A DNA stretch of 47,755 nt from Psychrobacter faecalis. Lineage in GTDB: Bacteria; Pseudomonadota; Gammaproteobacteria; Pseudomonadales; Moraxellaceae. Shown in pieces: positions 26,796 through 36,905 of the stretch. The position numbers and the translations under genes are program-made. The stretch lies in contig NZ_JABAST010000023.1 in NCBI RefSeq assembly GCF_016107575.1, positions 1 to 47,755 on the forward strand, written 5' to 3'. Within the stretch, counting starts at the first letter, position 1, and every line of letters starts with the position of its first letter. Under the pieces are notes generated by a model. It made no database searches and had not been told where the DNA came from. It saw only the letters and a program-made list of their open reading frames with translations.

Positions 26796-28022
26796 TCAAA
26801 ACCCACAAGGCGCATCGATAGCGGCAATCACACCGCCACCAAGACACACCTCATCGATATAAAATACCGCTGATTGACCAGGCGTAACGGCTCGTTGCGG
26901 CTCATCAAATACCACACGGACTTCACTGCCATCATCATTTAGCGCGTAAACACGGCAGGCCTGATCGGGCTGACGATAGCGAGATTTTGCCATACAGCGT
27001 AAGCCTTCCGTGCTAAAAATATCGGCAGGCGGCAAGCCTTCGACCCAGTCAAGCTTATAAGCTTGCAGCTCATTACTCATTAGCATCGGATGCTCATGAC
27101 CTTGACCGACGATCAAACGGTTTTTAGCCAAATCTTTTGCTAGTACAAACCAAGGCTCTTCTGGACGGTCTTTGACGCCGCCGATACCGATGCCGCCGCG
27201 CTGACCTAAAGTATAATACATCAAGCCATCATGCTGACCTATCACATGACCGTCGTCGGTGACGATATCGCCTTTTTGTGCTGGCAAGTACTGTTGTAAA
27301 AAGTCTTTAAAACGGCGCTCACCAATGAAGCAAATACCAGTAGAATCTTTCTTTTTAGCCGTCGCCAAGTCATGTTCTTCAGCGATTTGACGCACGACTG
27401 GTTTTTCAAGCTCGCCTACCGGGAACAGCGTTTTAGCGATTTTATCGCCGCCGACCGCATGTAAGAAGTAGCTTTGGTCTTTATTGTTATCCAGTCCACA
27501 CAAGAGCTGGGCGACGGTTTCGCCGTTGTTATTTTTATAGTTCAGGCTGCGGCGCGTATAATGACCGGTGGCAATATAGTCAGCACCAAGGGTCAATGCA
27601 TAATCTAAAAACGCTTTAAATTTGATTTCTTTATTGCATAAAATATCTGGATTTGGGGTGCGTCCAGCTTTGTACTCTGCTAAGAAATGCTCAAAAACGC
27701 GATCCCAATATTCCATTGCAAAGTTGGCGGTGTGCAGCTTGATACCGATTTTGTCACATACCGCTTGCGCATCTGCTAGGTCGTCCATCGCCGTACAGTA
27801 TTCGGTGCCGTCATCTTCTTCCCAATTCTTCATAAACAGACCTTCCACTTTAAAGCCTGCTTGCTGGAGCAAAACGGCAGATACGGAAGAGTCGACGCCG
27901 CCTGACATACCAACGATGACGTGCTTACTGCTAGGATTGACAATATCGGCAAGCGTCAAAGGACGATGGATGCTAAAAGCGTCTGAAACGGGTAGACTTG
28001 AGGTGTTTGGCGTGGCTGACAT
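26796..28022 (-). CDS. mnmA: tRNA-specific 2-thiouridylase MnmA
   Basis: About 408 residues. MnmA puts sulfur on uridine 34 of tRNAs for Glu, Gln and Lys. The ATP-binding PP-loop is [15 protein letters not shown]. The catalytic cysteines are in [13 protein letters not shown] and [12 protein letters not shown]. The N-end is about 35 residues longer than in E. coli (368 residues), with a Ser/Thr/Pro-rich leader before [10 protein letters not shown]. The frame also has a TTG at 28037; ATG at 28022 is preferred. In the order mnmA then purB, the usual hflD gene between them is absent. Divergent to ispF across 289 bases that show no clear element. Confidence 0.96.
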   Translation of the reverse strand: MSATPNTSSLPVSDAFSIHRPLTLADIVNPSSKHVIVGMSGGVDSSVSAVLLQQAGFKVEGLFMKNWEEDDGTEYCTAMDDLADAQAVCDKIGIKLHTANFAMEYWDRVFEHFLAEYKAGRTPNPDILCNKEIKFKAFLDYALTLGADYIATGHYTRRSLNYKNNNGETVAQLLCGLDNNKDQSYFLHAVGGDKIAKTLFPVGELEKPVVRQIAEEHDLATAKKKDSTGICFIGERRFKDFLQQYLPAQKGDIVTDDGHVIGQHDGLMYYTLGQRGGIGIGGVKDRPEEPWFVLAKDLAKNRLIVGQGHEHPMLMSNELQAYKLDWVEGLPPADIFSTEGLRCMAKSRYRQPDQACRVYALNDDGSEVRVVFDEPQRAVTPGQSAVFYIDEVCLGGGVIAAIDAPCGF

Positions 28023-28311
28023 AGAATTGCTCAACAATTTATACCTTATCCAAAGTGTGACATGACGCTATTCATCAATAAAACGACTAAGAGTGATAAA
28101 CTTAGGCAACTGATGAAGTCATTTCGTTTTTTGGACAGGGTATTTTGGTCTGGGTATTGTGATAAAATAAGCGTCATATTATAGCAGTTAATCGTAAGCG
28201 GTGGCGAGCTATGCACGCTCATGTTGGCTAAAAGCGCTTTAGAAATTTAGATAGCGGTTCTAAATTATTTTAATCACTCTTCATTCACTTAGTAATTCAC
28301 TTGGAATAATA

Positions 28312-28878
28312 ATGATAAAAATTGGTCAAGGTATCGATGTCCATGCGTTTCATAATACGGGCGAGCAGCAGCAATATGTGATATTAGCAGGCGTGCCGAT
28401 AGAGCATACCCATAGTTTGCTGGCGCATTCTGATGGCGATGTGGTGCTCCATGCGCTTGCCGACGCGCTGCTTGGTGCATTGGCACTTGGGGATATTGGG
28501 CAACATTTCCCAGATACCGATGCCGCGCACGCTGGTTTGGATTCGCGCGTACTACTCCGTTATGTGTATGGTAAAGTCCAAGCTGCCGGTTATACTTTAG
28601 GGAATGCTGATATTACTGTGATGTGTGAGCGCCCAAAATTGGCACCCTATAATTTGGCAATGCGCGAAAATATCGCCAGTGACTTGCAAACAGCTGTGAG
28701 TAATGTCAGCATTAAAGCCACAACGACTGAAAAACTGGGCTTTACTGGTCGCCAAGAGGGTATTATGGCCAATGCCGTGGTATTATTGGTACCAAATATG
28801 ATGATGTCTGACGACAATATGGCTAGCAATACTATTTCTGATGTTAACGTTTCAGATGTTAATATGCCTGATGTTTAA
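28312..28878 (+). CDS. ispF: 2-C-methyl-D-erythritol 2,4-cyclodiphosphate synthase IspF, with C-terminal tail
   Basis: A 188-residue enzyme of the non-mevalonate isoprenoid pathway. Metal-binding DVH (residues 9-11) in GQGIDVHAF, the [11 protein letters not shown] block with the second His, and [11 protein letters not shown] are all present. The catalytic domain ends near VVLLV (about residue 160). It is followed by an odd tail of about 28 residues with Met/Asp/Asn/Val repeats ([13 protein letters not shown]), not usual for IspF. A GGAA precedes the ATG. Confidence 0.95.
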   Translation: MIKIGQGIDVHAFHNTGEQQQYVILAGVPIEHTHSLLAHSDGDVVLHALADALLGALALGDIGQHFPDTDAAHAGLDSRVLLRYVYGKVQAAGYTLGNADITVMCERPKLAPYNLAMRENIASDLQTAVSNVSIKATTTEKLGFTGRQEGIMANAVVLLVPNMMMSDDNMASNTISDVNVSDVNMPDV

Positions 28879-29005
28879 TCCCTAATGGCTTAGTAGTCAG
28901 TGATGAGGGTTGCAATAAACGGCAATCGCCCCATGTAGCAGCCACAGGCCAAATTTAGCGTGACATATCTCTTTTTGATAATAGTTTTAATAAATAGGAG
29001 CTTTT

Positions 29006-29356
29006 ATGAGTGAGCAAACCCCAAATACTGCTGCAAACGATGTTGAACAGCTGATTCGTGATCAAATCAAAGACAATAAAGTCATCCTTTATATGAAAGG
29101 CACGCCGCAGTTTCCACAGTGTGGTTTTTCTGCTAAGTCGATTGAGGTTTTGACCCAAATTGGCCGTCCGTTTGCCTATGTTAATATTCTAGAAAACCCA
29201 GAAATTCGTGCTACGTTACCGAAGATTGCTAATTGGCCAACGTTCCCGCAATTATGGATTGACGGTGAATTGATGGGTGGTTCAGACATCATTTTACAGA
29301 TGTACCAATCAGGCGAGCTAAAACCTTTGGTTGAAGCCAATAGTCCTGCTGCTTAA
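29006..29356 (+). CDS. grxD: Monothiol glutaredoxin Grx4/GrxD
   Basis: A 116-residue CGFS-type glutaredoxin (MKGTPQFPQCGFSAKSIEVL), which binds and transfers Fe-S clusters with glutathione. The family motifs WPTFPQLWIDGELMGGSDI and the N-terminal IRDQIKDNKVILYMKG are intact. The length is normal. AGGAG precedes the ATG. Single-gene unit with its own terminator. Confidence 0.96.
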   Translation: MSEQTPNTAANDVEQLIRDQIKDNKVILYMKGTPQFPQCGFSAKSIEVLTQIGRPFAYVNILENPEIRATLPKIANWPTFPQLWIDGELMGGSDIILQMYQSGELKPLVEANSPAA

Positions 29357-29422
29357 TGATTAAGCGTTTTTATTGGGCAGTTAATAAGCCTCAATAAATC
29401 ATTTAGAAATTGCAGCAAAGTA

Positions 29423-29472
29423 AACCTGAATAGCCATTCTACTTTATGAAGAAAGGCTATTCGGGTTTTTTA
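29423..29472 (+). terminator. Terminator of grxD
   Basis: AACCTGAATAGCC (29423-29435) pairs with GGCTATTCGGGT (one mismatch), ending about 29466, then a T6 run. Confidence 0.8.
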
Positions 29473-29557
29473 TTGTCTATGCAATTTATTGTTTTTATCG
29501 CTTTTAGCCCCATATAGTGTCCAAGATAAATATATTTTGCCTAAAAGCGAGAGTTAT

Positions 29558-30106
29558 ATGAGTAATCACTTAGCAAACACGGAATTGCCAAACACAGAAT
29601 TAACGGAGCAGCAGGAGGCGGCTGAACAAGCGGCTATCGAAAAACGCCGCGAGTATCTAAAAAACGAATCAACCCGTTTAATCGATATGGCGGGCAGTGA
29701 GCCAAATTCTGCCCTTAAATGTATCCATCAGCTTAGCGTAGCAGGCGGCGCAACCGAAGCGACTTATATTGCCATTGAGCAGCGTATCGTCGCGGATCAA
29801 GATGCAGCTGGTGCTTATCATTTGGCATTATTGGCACAAAACACCCCTGATTTACCCATCGATGCGCGGCAACTTATTGAGATGGTTGTGCTAAAGGGTG
29901 ATAACGCTCAGCGTTTGGCTTTGCTAAAAAACTTGCCATTGCCGCCTGTTGAGATGATTAAAGAGCAAATCTTGGCGACCAATGACGGCGACGCTATTGG
30001 GCAGATGAATGCCTATTTGCAGATTAACCCAGAAGCTTACGGCAGCCACCATATGCTGGCCAGTGGGCAGGCTGACCGCATTGTACCACTCAGTCCTGGT
30101 AAATAA
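29558..30106 (+). CDS. Conserved-looking hypothetical protein, helical
   Basis: A 182-residue soluble protein with no signal peptide or membrane helix. The first 40 residues are Glu/Gln/Ala-rich (LTEQQEAAEQAAIEKRREY) and likely form a coiled coil. The rest looks like short helical repeats (SALKCIHQLSVAGGATEATY, GAYHLALLAQNTPDLP). The frame opens at 29489, but ATG at 29558 has a GAGAG site and begins a plausible N-end (MSNHLANTEL). I do not recognise a family. It lies between grxD and mnmG, each with separate signals. Codon use looks like its neighbours', so it is probably a real, native gene. Confidence 0.6.
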   Translation: MSNHLANTELPNTELTEQQEAAEQAAIEKRREYLKNESTRLIDMAGSEPNSALKCIHQLSVAGGATEATYIAIEQRIVADQDAAGAYHLALLAQNTPDLPIDARQLIEMVVLKGDNAQRLALLKNLPLPPVEMIKEQILATNDGDAIGQMNAYLQINPEAYGSHHMLASGQADRIVPLSPGK

Positions 30107-30365
30107 ATCCATTCGAGGTTTATCAAGCTTTTATTGATGCACCTTTATGATTAATGGCAATAGCAGTTAATTTAAATAGTTTTTCGTATAACGTTTTTTA
30201 AACGGTAAAAAATTGTTATAATTACCGGCTATTTTACCTATCTTTAATGGCTCATCTGAGTCGTTATCTCTTTTTTAAATTCGACTGACGCTTATTGACC
30301 AGCAGCCATGCTATGCAGCGATAGCCTCTGGCTCACGGTTGCGTCGAGAGTCAAGTGAGGCATAC

Positions 30366-32261
30366 ATGCAATACCCAAAAAATTACGACGTGATAGTGAT
30401 CGGCGGCGGTCATGCTGGCACAGAAGCAGCTTTGGCGGCCGCACGTATGGGTGCGCAAACGTTACTCTTGACGCATAATATCGAGACGCTAGGGCAGATG
30501 AGCTGTAACCCTGCGATTGGTGGTATTGGTAAATCGCATTTGGTACGTGAGATTGATGCGCTTGGCGGCGCGATGGCATTAGCGACGGACAAATCTGGCA
30601 TCCAGTTTCGAGTGCTTAATAGTCGTAAAGGTGCTGCCGTGCGTGCCACGCGTGCGCAAGCGGATCGCATCCTTTATAAAGCCGCTATTCGTCATACGCT
30701 TGAGAACCAGCCAAACCTTGATATATTCCAACAAGCAGCTGATGATATCTTAGTCGAAAATGGTCGCGCGACCGCTGTTGTGACGGCAACGGGTATTATT
30801 TTTAACACCCAAACTGTGGTGCTGACTTCAGGAACGTTTTTAGGCGGTGTCATTCATATCGGTTTGGAGAATTCAAAAGGCGGACGCGCAGGCGATCAGC
30901 CTTCTATCAAGCTTGCTGACCGTTTACGCGAATTGAAATTACCCGTTGGTCGCTTAAAGACCGGGACGCCAGCACGTATTGATGCACGTAGCGTTGACTT
31001 TAGTGTCATGATGGTACAGCCAGGCGATACACCGCTGCCGGTGATGAGCTATATGGGCGATGTGTCCATGCATCCTGAACAGGTCAATTGCTATATCACC
31101 CATACCAATGCGCGCACCCATGACATTATCCGTGAAAACCTAGACCGCTCACCGATGTTCTCAGGCAAAATCGAAGGCGTAGGGCCACGTTATTGTCCGT
31201 CTATTGAAGATAAGATTCACCGTTTTGCCGATAAAGACAGTCATCAAATCTTTATTGAGCCAGAAGGTTTGACCACGCATGAGCTATATCCAAATGGTAT
31301 CTCAACCAGCTTGCCGTTTGATGTGCAATTAGACTTTATCCATAGTATGAAAGGTCTTGAGAACGCACACATCACCCGTCCCGGTTATGCGATTGAGTAT
31401 GATTATTTTGATCCGCAGAACCTAAAACCAACGCTTGAGACCAAATCAATCGATCGTTTGTACTTTGCTGGTCAAATCAATGGTACGACCGGTTACGAAG
31501 AAGCGGGCGTACAAGGTTTATTAGCCGGCACCAATGCGGCATTGGTCACCTGTGAAAACAGTGAGTTTGACGTTTGGACGCCGCGCCGCGATGAAGCATA
31601 TCTTGGCGTACTGGTCGATGACTTGATTACGCATGGTACCACTGAGCCATATCGTATGTTTACCAGCCGCGCCGAATATCGTTTGCTACTGCGTGAAGAC
31701 AATGCTGATCAGCGTTTGACTGAGACTGGTCGCAAGCTTGGTTTGGTAGATGATGTGCGCTGGCAAGCTTATCAAGAAAAAATGGAAGCCATTGCTACCG
31801 AAACCTCGCGCCTTAAAGACATCTGGGCAACCCCTGCTAATGCTTTAGGTCAGCAAGTCACGGCGCAGACAGGCGAGGTGCTGTCTAAAGAATCGACTGC
31901 GTATGATTTATTAAAACGTCCGCAAATACATTTTACTGATATCGCTGCTATCACCGGCTCAGAGGTTGATAGCCAAGTCGGTGAGCAGATTGAGATTTCT
32001 GTTAAATACGCCGGCTACATTGACCGTCAGCAAGAAGATATCGATCAGATGAAGCGTTTGGAAAATACTGCCTTGCCAATGGGTTTTGACTATAGTGTGG
32101 TATCAGGATTGTCCAATGAGATTGTGCAAAAGCTGGCGCAAATTCGTCCTGCCACGCTTGCTCAAGCGGGACGTATCAGCGGGGTCACGCCTGCTGCCAT
32201 TCAGCTATTGGCGATGACCGTCAAGAAGCAGAAAAAAGCCCAAGCGGCGTTAAACTCGTAA
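30366..32261 (+). CDS. mnmG: tRNA uridine-5-carboxymethylaminomethyl modification enzyme MnmG (GidA)
   Basis: A 631-residue FAD protein that, with MnmE, modifies U34 of tRNAs, the same base that MnmA (encoded 2.5 kb away) thiolates. The FAD motif [10 protein letters not shown] lies near the N-end. [20 protein letters not shown], PCxS-like RYCPSIEDK and the strongly conserved [12 protein letters not shown] and [16 protein letters not shown] blocks are all present. The frame extends to a TTG at 30339, but ATG at 30366 with AGG upstream gives the normal N-end ([13 protein letters not shown]). TATAAT-like sequence near 30215 could be its promoter. It ends before a strong terminator. Confidence 0.97.
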   Translation: MQYPKNYDVIVIGGGHAGTEAALAAARMGAQTLLLTHNIETLGQMSCNPAIGGIGKSHLVREIDALGGAMALATDKSGIQFRVLNSRKGAAVRATRAQADRILYKAAIRHTLENQPNLDIFQQAADDILVENGRATAVVTATGIIFNTQTVVLTSGTFLGGVIHIGLENSKGGRAGDQPSIKLADRLRELKLPVGRLKTGTPARIDARSVDFSVMMVQPGDTPLPVMSYMGDVSMHPEQVNCYITHTNARTHDIIRENLDRSPMFSGKIEGVGPRYCPSIEDKIHRFADKDSHQIFIEPEGLTTHELYPNGISTSLPFDVQLDFIHSMKGLENAHITRPGYAIEYDYFDPQNLKPTLETKSIDRLYFAGQINGTTGYEEAGVQGLLAGTNAALVTCENSEFDVWTPRRDEAYLGVLVDDLITHGTTEPYRMFTSRAEYRLLLREDNADQRLTETGRKLGLVDDVRWQAYQEKMEAIATETSRLKDIWATPANALGQQVTAQTGEVLSKESTAYDLLKRPQIHFTDIAAITGSEVDSQVGEQIEISVKYAGYIDRQQEDIDQMKRLENTALPMGFDYSVVSGLSNEIVQKLAQIRPATLAQAGRISGVTPAAIQLLAMTVKKQKKAQAALNS

Positions 32262-32302
32262 TAATGGTTTAGCAAATCTTGAAGCTTTAACCTATGATTA
32301 TA

Positions 32303-32340
32303 AAAGAAGCCCGTAATGACAAAGCGTTATGGGCTTTTTT
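32303..32340 (+). terminator. Terminator of mnmG
   Basis: AAGCCCGTAA (32307-32316) pairs with TTATGGGCTT (one mismatch) across a loop of about 10 bases and runs into T6. Confidence 0.8.
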
Positions 32341-32464
32341 ATGGCAAATACCTTAACAATTTCAAAACAGTTTGCCGATGTAAAACTTGATAATTTAAGA
32401 CGTGCTGGTTTAAAAAGTAGAAAGCTTTAAAAATAATTAAAAGTGAATAACAAGGAGAAAATCT

Positions 32465-32668
32465 ATGCCTTACGATAAATTGTCTGAATTACCCGATTCG
32501 GTAAAAGATGATCTGCCAAAGCATGCGCAAGAAATCTTTTTGGCCGCATTCAATAGCGCCAGTAAACAATATGACGATGAATCACGCTGGTTTGCTACCG
32601 CATGGGCCGCTGTCGAAAACAGTTATGAGAAAAACTCGGACGGCAAGTGGGTGAAAAAGTCTGATTAG
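32465..32668 (+). CDS. chaB: ChaB-family small protein
   Basis: A 67-residue protein of the ChaB family (PF06150-type), named as a putative regulator of cation transport in E. coli, although the function is poorly established. The family pattern is plain: LPDSVKDDLPKHAQEIFLAA, FNSASKQY and a helix with AWAAVENSY, ending GKWVKK. AAGGAG precedes the ATG. The TAG stop codon is formed by the first bases of the MITE-like repeat (TAGGGCG), so the repeat abuts the gene; the protein still ends at the family's usual point. Confidence 0.85.
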   Translation: MPYDKLSELPDSVKDDLPKHAQEIFLAAFNSASKQYDDESRWFATAWAAVENSYEKNSDGKWVKKSD

Positions 32669-32744
32669 GGCGTGTTTTCATTTTAAAATTTTAACCATTT
32701 TTAGCCCATTTAGATATACATCGATTGAATTGAGAACACGCCCT
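32667..32744. mobile_element. MITE-like repeat element, internally deleted copy
   Basis: The left end AGGGCGTGTTTTCATTTTA and the right end (a block from TTTAGATATACATCGATTG to AACACGCCCT) match the copy at 23475-23648. About 96 internal bases, including the nested palindrome, are missing. The left end supplies the stop codon of chaB. The right flank reads TCG, not TA, so no clear target duplication remains. Confidence 0.7.
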
Positions 32745-32891
32745 CGTATTCAAATCAGCAATAGCGGCGTTATATACACTATAATAAAATAGCTTTCCGT
32801 TATCCAAGCTAACCCATTTTAAAATACCTACTCACCATTGCTGTTTATTTAACAATATAGCTTTGGATATATTCATAACCTGAGCTTATTT

Positions 32892-33851
32892 ATGACCGCT
32901 GCTATTATTTTTGCCATTACCATCGTATTGCCCAACCTTGTTTTGATGGGGTTGGGTTTTTTTATGCAAAGGCGCGGCGAGGCAAGCCAAGCTTTTATCG
33001 ATCAAGCATCCAGCTTTGTCTTTAATTACTGTTTGCCGTGCTTACTGTTTTTTAGCGTGGTTGATAGTGAGGTCGATTATGCCAAACAAATGACTTTAAT
33101 CATTGCTGGTATTGTCGTGACCTTTATTTTGTTTATAGGCGCAGAAATTTATGCCAAGGCTTTTGTCGATAAGCCTGCCGACCAAGGGGTGTTTGTACAA
33201 GGTATCTTTCGCAGTAATATGGCGATTATCGGTCTGGCAACCGTCGCTAATGCCTACGGCGAGCAGGGTTTAAGTATTGGTGCCGTCTATATGGGGGTGG
33301 TGACGATATTATTTAATATCTTAGCGGTCATTACCTTAAGCCGGGTGTCTAAAAGCGCGGACGATACGTGGATCAGTCGCAGCATAATGATTGTCAAAAA
33401 ACTGTTTACCAATCCGCTAATTATCGCCTTGGTCGCAGCTTTTGCTTATAAAGCCCTGCCGTTACCGCCTATTAGCGGAATTATTCATACGACTGGCGAC
33501 TTATTGGCAGCGGTGGCATTGCCGTTGGCACTGATTTGCGCGGGTGCAAGTATCGATTTAAAGTCGATGTTGCATCCATCTGGCCTGTCTATGCAAGCTA
33601 GTATTGGACGTATTGTGATTGCGCCTATAATCGCTATTGCAGTCGGATTGGGTTTTGGCTTATCAGGCGTGCATATGGGCGTGCTGTTTTTGATGGTGGC
33701 GTCACCGACGGCGGCGGCCAGTTATGTGATGGCGAAAGCCATGGGCGGTAATGATATATTGGCGGCCAATATTTTAGCATTTACCACCGTGGTGGCAATG
33801 TTTGGTATGGCGATTGGCGCGGCGATATTACGCGGATTAGGGTGGATATAG
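32892..33851 (+). CDS. AEC-family (auxin efflux carrier type) transporter
   Basis: A 319-residue inner-membrane protein with about 10 hydrophobic helices in two halves, the fold of the bile/arsenite/auxin carrier superfamily. Landmarks are FNYCLPCLLFFSVV in the first half and ALPLALICAGASIDL in the second. Bacterial AEC proteins export or import small organic acids such as malate or malonate; the substrate cannot be told. The Shine-Dalgarno before ATG is weak. A strong palindromic terminator follows. Confidence 0.85.
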   Translation: MTAAIIFAITIVLPNLVLMGLGFFMQRRGEASQAFIDQASSFVFNYCLPCLLFFSVVDSEVDYAKQMTLIIAGIVVTFILFIGAEIYAKAFVDKPADQGVFVQGIFRSNMAIIGLATVANAYGEQGLSIGAVYMGVVTILFNILAVITLSRVSKSADDTWISRSIMIVKKLFTNPLIIALVAAFAYKALPLPPISGIIHTTGDLLAAVALPLALICAGASIDLKSMLHPSGLSMQASIGRIVIAPIIAIAVGLGFGLSGVHMGVLFLMVASPTAAASYVMAKAMGGNDILAANILAFTTVVAMFGMAIGAAILRGLGWI

Positions 33852-33920
33852 CATCGATAATAATGTTAGGTATATGAGAAATGCTTTCGCTTTTAATAAA
33901 AATAAAAACAGTCGTTATAA

Positions 33921-33956
33921 AAAAGTCCCCTTTTCCAATTGGAAAAGGGGACTTTT
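33921..33956. terminator. Perfect palindromic bidirectional terminator
   Basis: Eighteen-base arms (33921-33938 and 33939-33956) are exact complements, with CCCC/GGGG cores and A4/T4 ends. It separates the AEC transporter from the convergent small membrane protein gene. Confidence 0.85.
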
Positions 33957-33970
33957 AACATTTATTGTCG

Positions 33971-34123
33971 TTATCTCATATTGTCTTTATCATGCTTATT
34001 CACGCGGCGATGTTTGCGTTTAGGGCTAACACGATACGTCAAATAACCGCCAATAATCAAGACCACAATAAAAGCGACGATGTATAAAAATATTGATGAG
34101 CCGATAAAGGCAGAAGGTTCCAT
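33971..34123 (-). CDS. Small single-helix membrane protein, hypothetical
   Basis: A 50-residue frame read by hand. It begins MEPSAFIGSSIFLYIVAFIV, with a hydrophobic helix at about residues 8-31, and ends in a very basic tail (SPKRKHRRVNKHDKDNMR). AAGGAG lies 9 bases before the ATG at 34123; another ATG at 34129 is too close to it. The strong ribosome site, the clean membrane-anchor plus basic-tail layout and the terminator after its stop support a real gene. It lies just downstream of the luciferase-like gene (49 bases) on the same strand and may be co-transcribed. Function unknown. Confidence 0.65.
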   Translation of the reverse strand: MEPSAFIGSSIFLYIVAFIVVLIIGGYLTYRVSPKRKHRRVNKHDKDNMR

Positions 34124-34171
34124 GACCATAATCTCCTTAAGGTTTATCAATAATTATGCAAGCGGCGCAGG

Positions 34172-35173
34172 TTATTGTAAAGTAAACAAGTTTAACTCAG
34201 ATGTAAGTTCAAGTGAACGCAGACGCGCTGCTTGATCGTAAACGTTGGCAGTGACAATCAGCTCATCTGGTTGATACTTTGCGATAAATTCTGCCAGTTT
34301 TGGTTTGACCGTTTCGACAGAACCAACAAATGACACCGATAAAGCGTTGTCTACCATCATTTTTTCCGCCGGGCTCCAGATGTTATCCATATCATGAGTT
34401 GGCATTGGCATTTGTCCACGCTCACCGCGGCGTAAGCGGACAAAGCTTTGCTGTGCTGAAGTAAAGTGATAATGAGCAGTTGCGTCGTCGTCAGCCAGTA
34501 GCAGGTTAGCCGCCAGCATCACATAAGGCTTATCTAGATGCGCCGATGGTTTAAACTGTTCGCGATAGGCATTAATCGCTTGTGTCATCATCTGCGGCGC
34601 AAAATGCGAGGCAAAAACGTATGGTAGGCCCAAATGCGCCGCTAGAGTGGCACCAAACAGTGACGAGCCCAATATCCAAATAGGAATGTTTGATTTCGCC
34701 CCTGGGAATGACTGCACAGGACTGTCATCGGTGCCATCACCTAAGAAATACATGAGCTCTTGGACGTCTTGCGGGAAACGATCAGCATCTTGCATTTGAC
34801 GGCGCAGCGCCTGAAATGTTGCACCATCGGTACCTGGCGCGCGGCCTAGACCTAAATCGACACGATCACCGTATAACGCTTGTAAAGTGCCAAACTGCTC
34901 AGCGATGATAAGCGGTGCATGATTGGGCAGCATGACGCCACCAGCCCCGATACGTATGCGCTTGGTTTGGCTACCGATGTGCGATAATAGCACCGATGTC
35001 GCTGCACTAGCGATACCCGGCATATTGTGATGCTCGGCCATCCAATAGCGGTTGAAACCAGATTTTTCTGCTTGCTGCGCGATAGCAACGGTTTGGGCAA
35101 TGCCTTCAGCGATGGTTTTGCCTTCGGGTACGGGTGCTAAATCTAAAAATGATAATGGAATTGTGTTGCTCAT
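34172..35173 (-). CDS. Luciferase-like (LLM class) flavin-dependent oxidoreductase
   Basis: A 333-residue member of the bacterial luciferase-like monooxygenase superfamily, subgroup related to E. coli YhbW. Landmarks are [32 protein letters not shown] and [17 protein letters not shown], then [15 protein letters not shown]. These enzymes use FMN; the substrate is unknown. AGGTGA before the ATG supports the start. The small membrane protein gene follows on the same strand. Confidence 0.88.
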   Translation of the reverse strand: MSNTIPLSFLDLAPVPEGKTIAEGIAQTVAIAQQAEKSGFNRYWMAEHHNMPGIASAATSVLLSHIGSQTKRIRIGAGGVMLPNHAPLIIAEQFGTLQALYGDRVDLGLGRAPGTDGATFQALRRQMQDADRFPQDVQELMYFLGDGTDDSPVQSFPGAKSNIPIWILGSSLFGATLAAHLGLPYVFASHFAPQMMTQAINAYREQFKPSAHLDKPYVMLAANLLLADDDATAHYHFTSAQQSFVRLRRGERGQMPMPTHDMDNIWSPAEKMMVDNALSVSFVGSVETVKPKLAEFIAKYQPDELIVTANVYDQAARLRSLELTSELNLFTLQ

Positions 35174-35353
35174 GATTCACCTATTTTTAAGTTGTCGCCT
35201 TGTAACGACGTTTTTATAGTTAGTTTTTAAATATCAGGAATGAAAAGCAGGCTGATGATTCAATAGCTCATATGATGGGGCAGTTATAGAGAATATAAAG
35301 GTCAGCACTTAAGATAGTAACAAATCATAATAATTTGCGGCGTATATAAGAGC

Positions 35354-35391
35354 AAAAAAGCACCGCTATCTATTGAGAACGGTGCCGTTTG
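35354..35391 (-). terminator. Terminator of the CysB-like regulator gene
   Basis: GCACCG (35360-35365) and CGGTGC (35380-35385) pair around a 14-base loop; read on the minus strand the hairpin is followed by T6. It lies in the 328-base stretch 35174-35501, which otherwise shows nothing but the promoter region of the luciferase-like gene. Confidence 0.75.
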
Positions 35392-35501
35392 TATTTATGA
35401 GAAAAACGATGATTAAGCTAAGTGCTTGAAATTATTACGAATTGCTTAAGCGCTGAGTTTTAAAAAGCTACTCCTTAAAAAGCTACTGGCTCAGTTAATA
35501 A

Positions 35502-36434
35502 CTACTGACTAAATTGCTTTTGGCATAGCTCCATAAAGGCGCGTCCGTATTGACGGATTTCTGCATCATCACGTACCGCCATCCAACTGGTAAAACGCCC
35601 AAAATGATTGACAGGAATGGCGGTTAAATTATGATAATGGCTTGGCTCAAATGCCATTTCAGCGATAATACCAATACCCAATCCTAATCCAACATAAGTG
35701 CTAATCACATCGGCATCAAGGGCGGCGAGTACGATATCAGGCTCAAGGCCTGCATCGCTAAAGGTTTTATCAATCGCGCCGCGTCCCGTAAAGCCGCCGT
35801 GATAAGTCACAATCGGGTAGCTGGCAAGGGTTGGTAAATCAATCGATTCTAAACCCGCCAGCTCATGGTCGCTCGGTACAATAACCCGATGCGTCCAGTC
35901 GTAATAACGGTAGCAGCGTAGATAATCATTGTGCAACAAAGATTCGGTCGCAATGCCAATATCCGCCTGCCCACGAATAACCATCTGGGCGATGGTCTCG
36001 GGATCTGCTTGTTGCAGAATTAAATTAACTTTAGGGAAACGATCTTTAAATTCTTTGACCACTTTTGGCAATACATAACGCGCTTGCGTGTGCGTGGTCG
36101 CAATGGTCAGTGTGCCAATATTGGGATTATTAAAATCCAAACTGAGGTTTTCGATTGTCCGGATTTCAGCAAAGATAGATTCGATATGCGGCATGAGTGC
36201 CGTGCCCATGGTCGTCAGCCCTGTCAGGCGTTTGCCTTGGCGCACGAACACTTCGGTTTTAAGCTGGTTCTCAAGTGCCGCGATATGCTTTGATAGACTC
36301 GATTGGCTGGTATGCAGCACGGTAGCTGCTTGACTCAAATTATAGCCATTGATTACCGTATGCCACACTGTTTCCAACTGTTTGAGCTGGATTTGTAGAT
36401 GCCGCTGATTGACCACTACGTCGATTGCCATCAT
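35502..36434 (-). CDS. cysB: CysB/Cbl-like LysR-family transcription regulator
   Basis: A 310-residue LysR protein. The N-terminal winged helix-turn-helix (LSQAATVLHTSQSSLSKHIAAL) is followed by a ligand-binding domain. CysB hallmarks in that domain are IATTHTQARYVLPKVVKEF, the NADIGIATE-like RGQADIGIATE, YPIVTYHGGFTGR and DADVISTYVGLGLGIGIIA. CysB and Cbl control sulfur assimilation, sensing N- or O-acetylserine or APS. Two start codons (36434 and 36431) follow AGGA. The C-end is shorter than E. coli CysB (324). No sulfur genes are adjacent, so the target set is unknown. The CysB type is firm; the exact role is less so. Confidence 0.82.
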   Translation of the reverse strand: MMAIDVVVNQRHLQIQLKQLETVWHTVINGYNLSQAATVLHTSQSSLSKHIAALENQLKTEVFVRQGKRLTGLTTMGTALMPHIESIFAEIRTIENLSLDFNNPNIGTLTIATTHTQARYVLPKVVKEFKDRFPKVNLILQQADPETIAQMVIRGQADIGIATESLLHNDYLRCYRYYDWTHRVIVPSDHELAGLESIDLPTLASYPIVTYHGGFTGRGAIDKTFSDAGLEPDIVLAALDADVISTYVGLGLGIGIIAEMAFEPSHYHNLTAIPVNHFGRFTSWMAVRDDAEIRQYGRAFMELCQKQFSQ

Positions 36435-36905
36435 TTAATCCTATATATAAATATACAAACCTCGTCTGTATATAAAAGTAAAAAACTACAAGTATTCAAT
36501 AAGTCGCTAGTGTAAATCAAAGTTATTATTCTCGTATATAATAAATGGCTATGAATTTATACTAATTTGGAATATATAGTAATTTATTTTTCTTAAATTG
36601 ACAATAGATGTTTAAAGCAATAAACAACGAGAGAAAGATTGTTTTAATGTTTAGGTGAGCTACTGATACACGACGTTACCGTATTGAAATAAATGGTGTT
36701 GCCAAATGCTATGGTTATTAAGTTAATGCAAAAACATCTAGTCAAGGTTAGCGTTCTCAAGTACCATAATTCAATTTTGTGCTAACGATGGTTTTTGTGC
36801 AACGCTGAGCAATTTTTATCGATCCTTTTTATCCGTATTACTGAGAAATGATTGATAAAAATTGTGCGCAGTTGTGTTTTTTATCTCAATTTTTGGTGAG
36901 TGATT
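36435..36905. promoter_or_regulatory. Divergent intergenic region between cysB-like gene and ampG, with a LysR-type box
   Basis: An inverted repeat ATATACA (36451-36457) / TGTATAT (36467-36473) with 9 bases between lies 17 bases upstream of the regulator start. It contains the T-N11-A type pattern of LysR binding sites and is a candidate autoregulation site. The rest (to 36905) is AT-rich, with no gene, RNA or repeat that I can support; it should hold the ampG promoter. Confidence 0.4.

Noticed and set aside
27622..28065. Plus-strand open frame opposite mnmA
   Set aside because: Antisense shadow of the conserved PP-loop region of MnmA.
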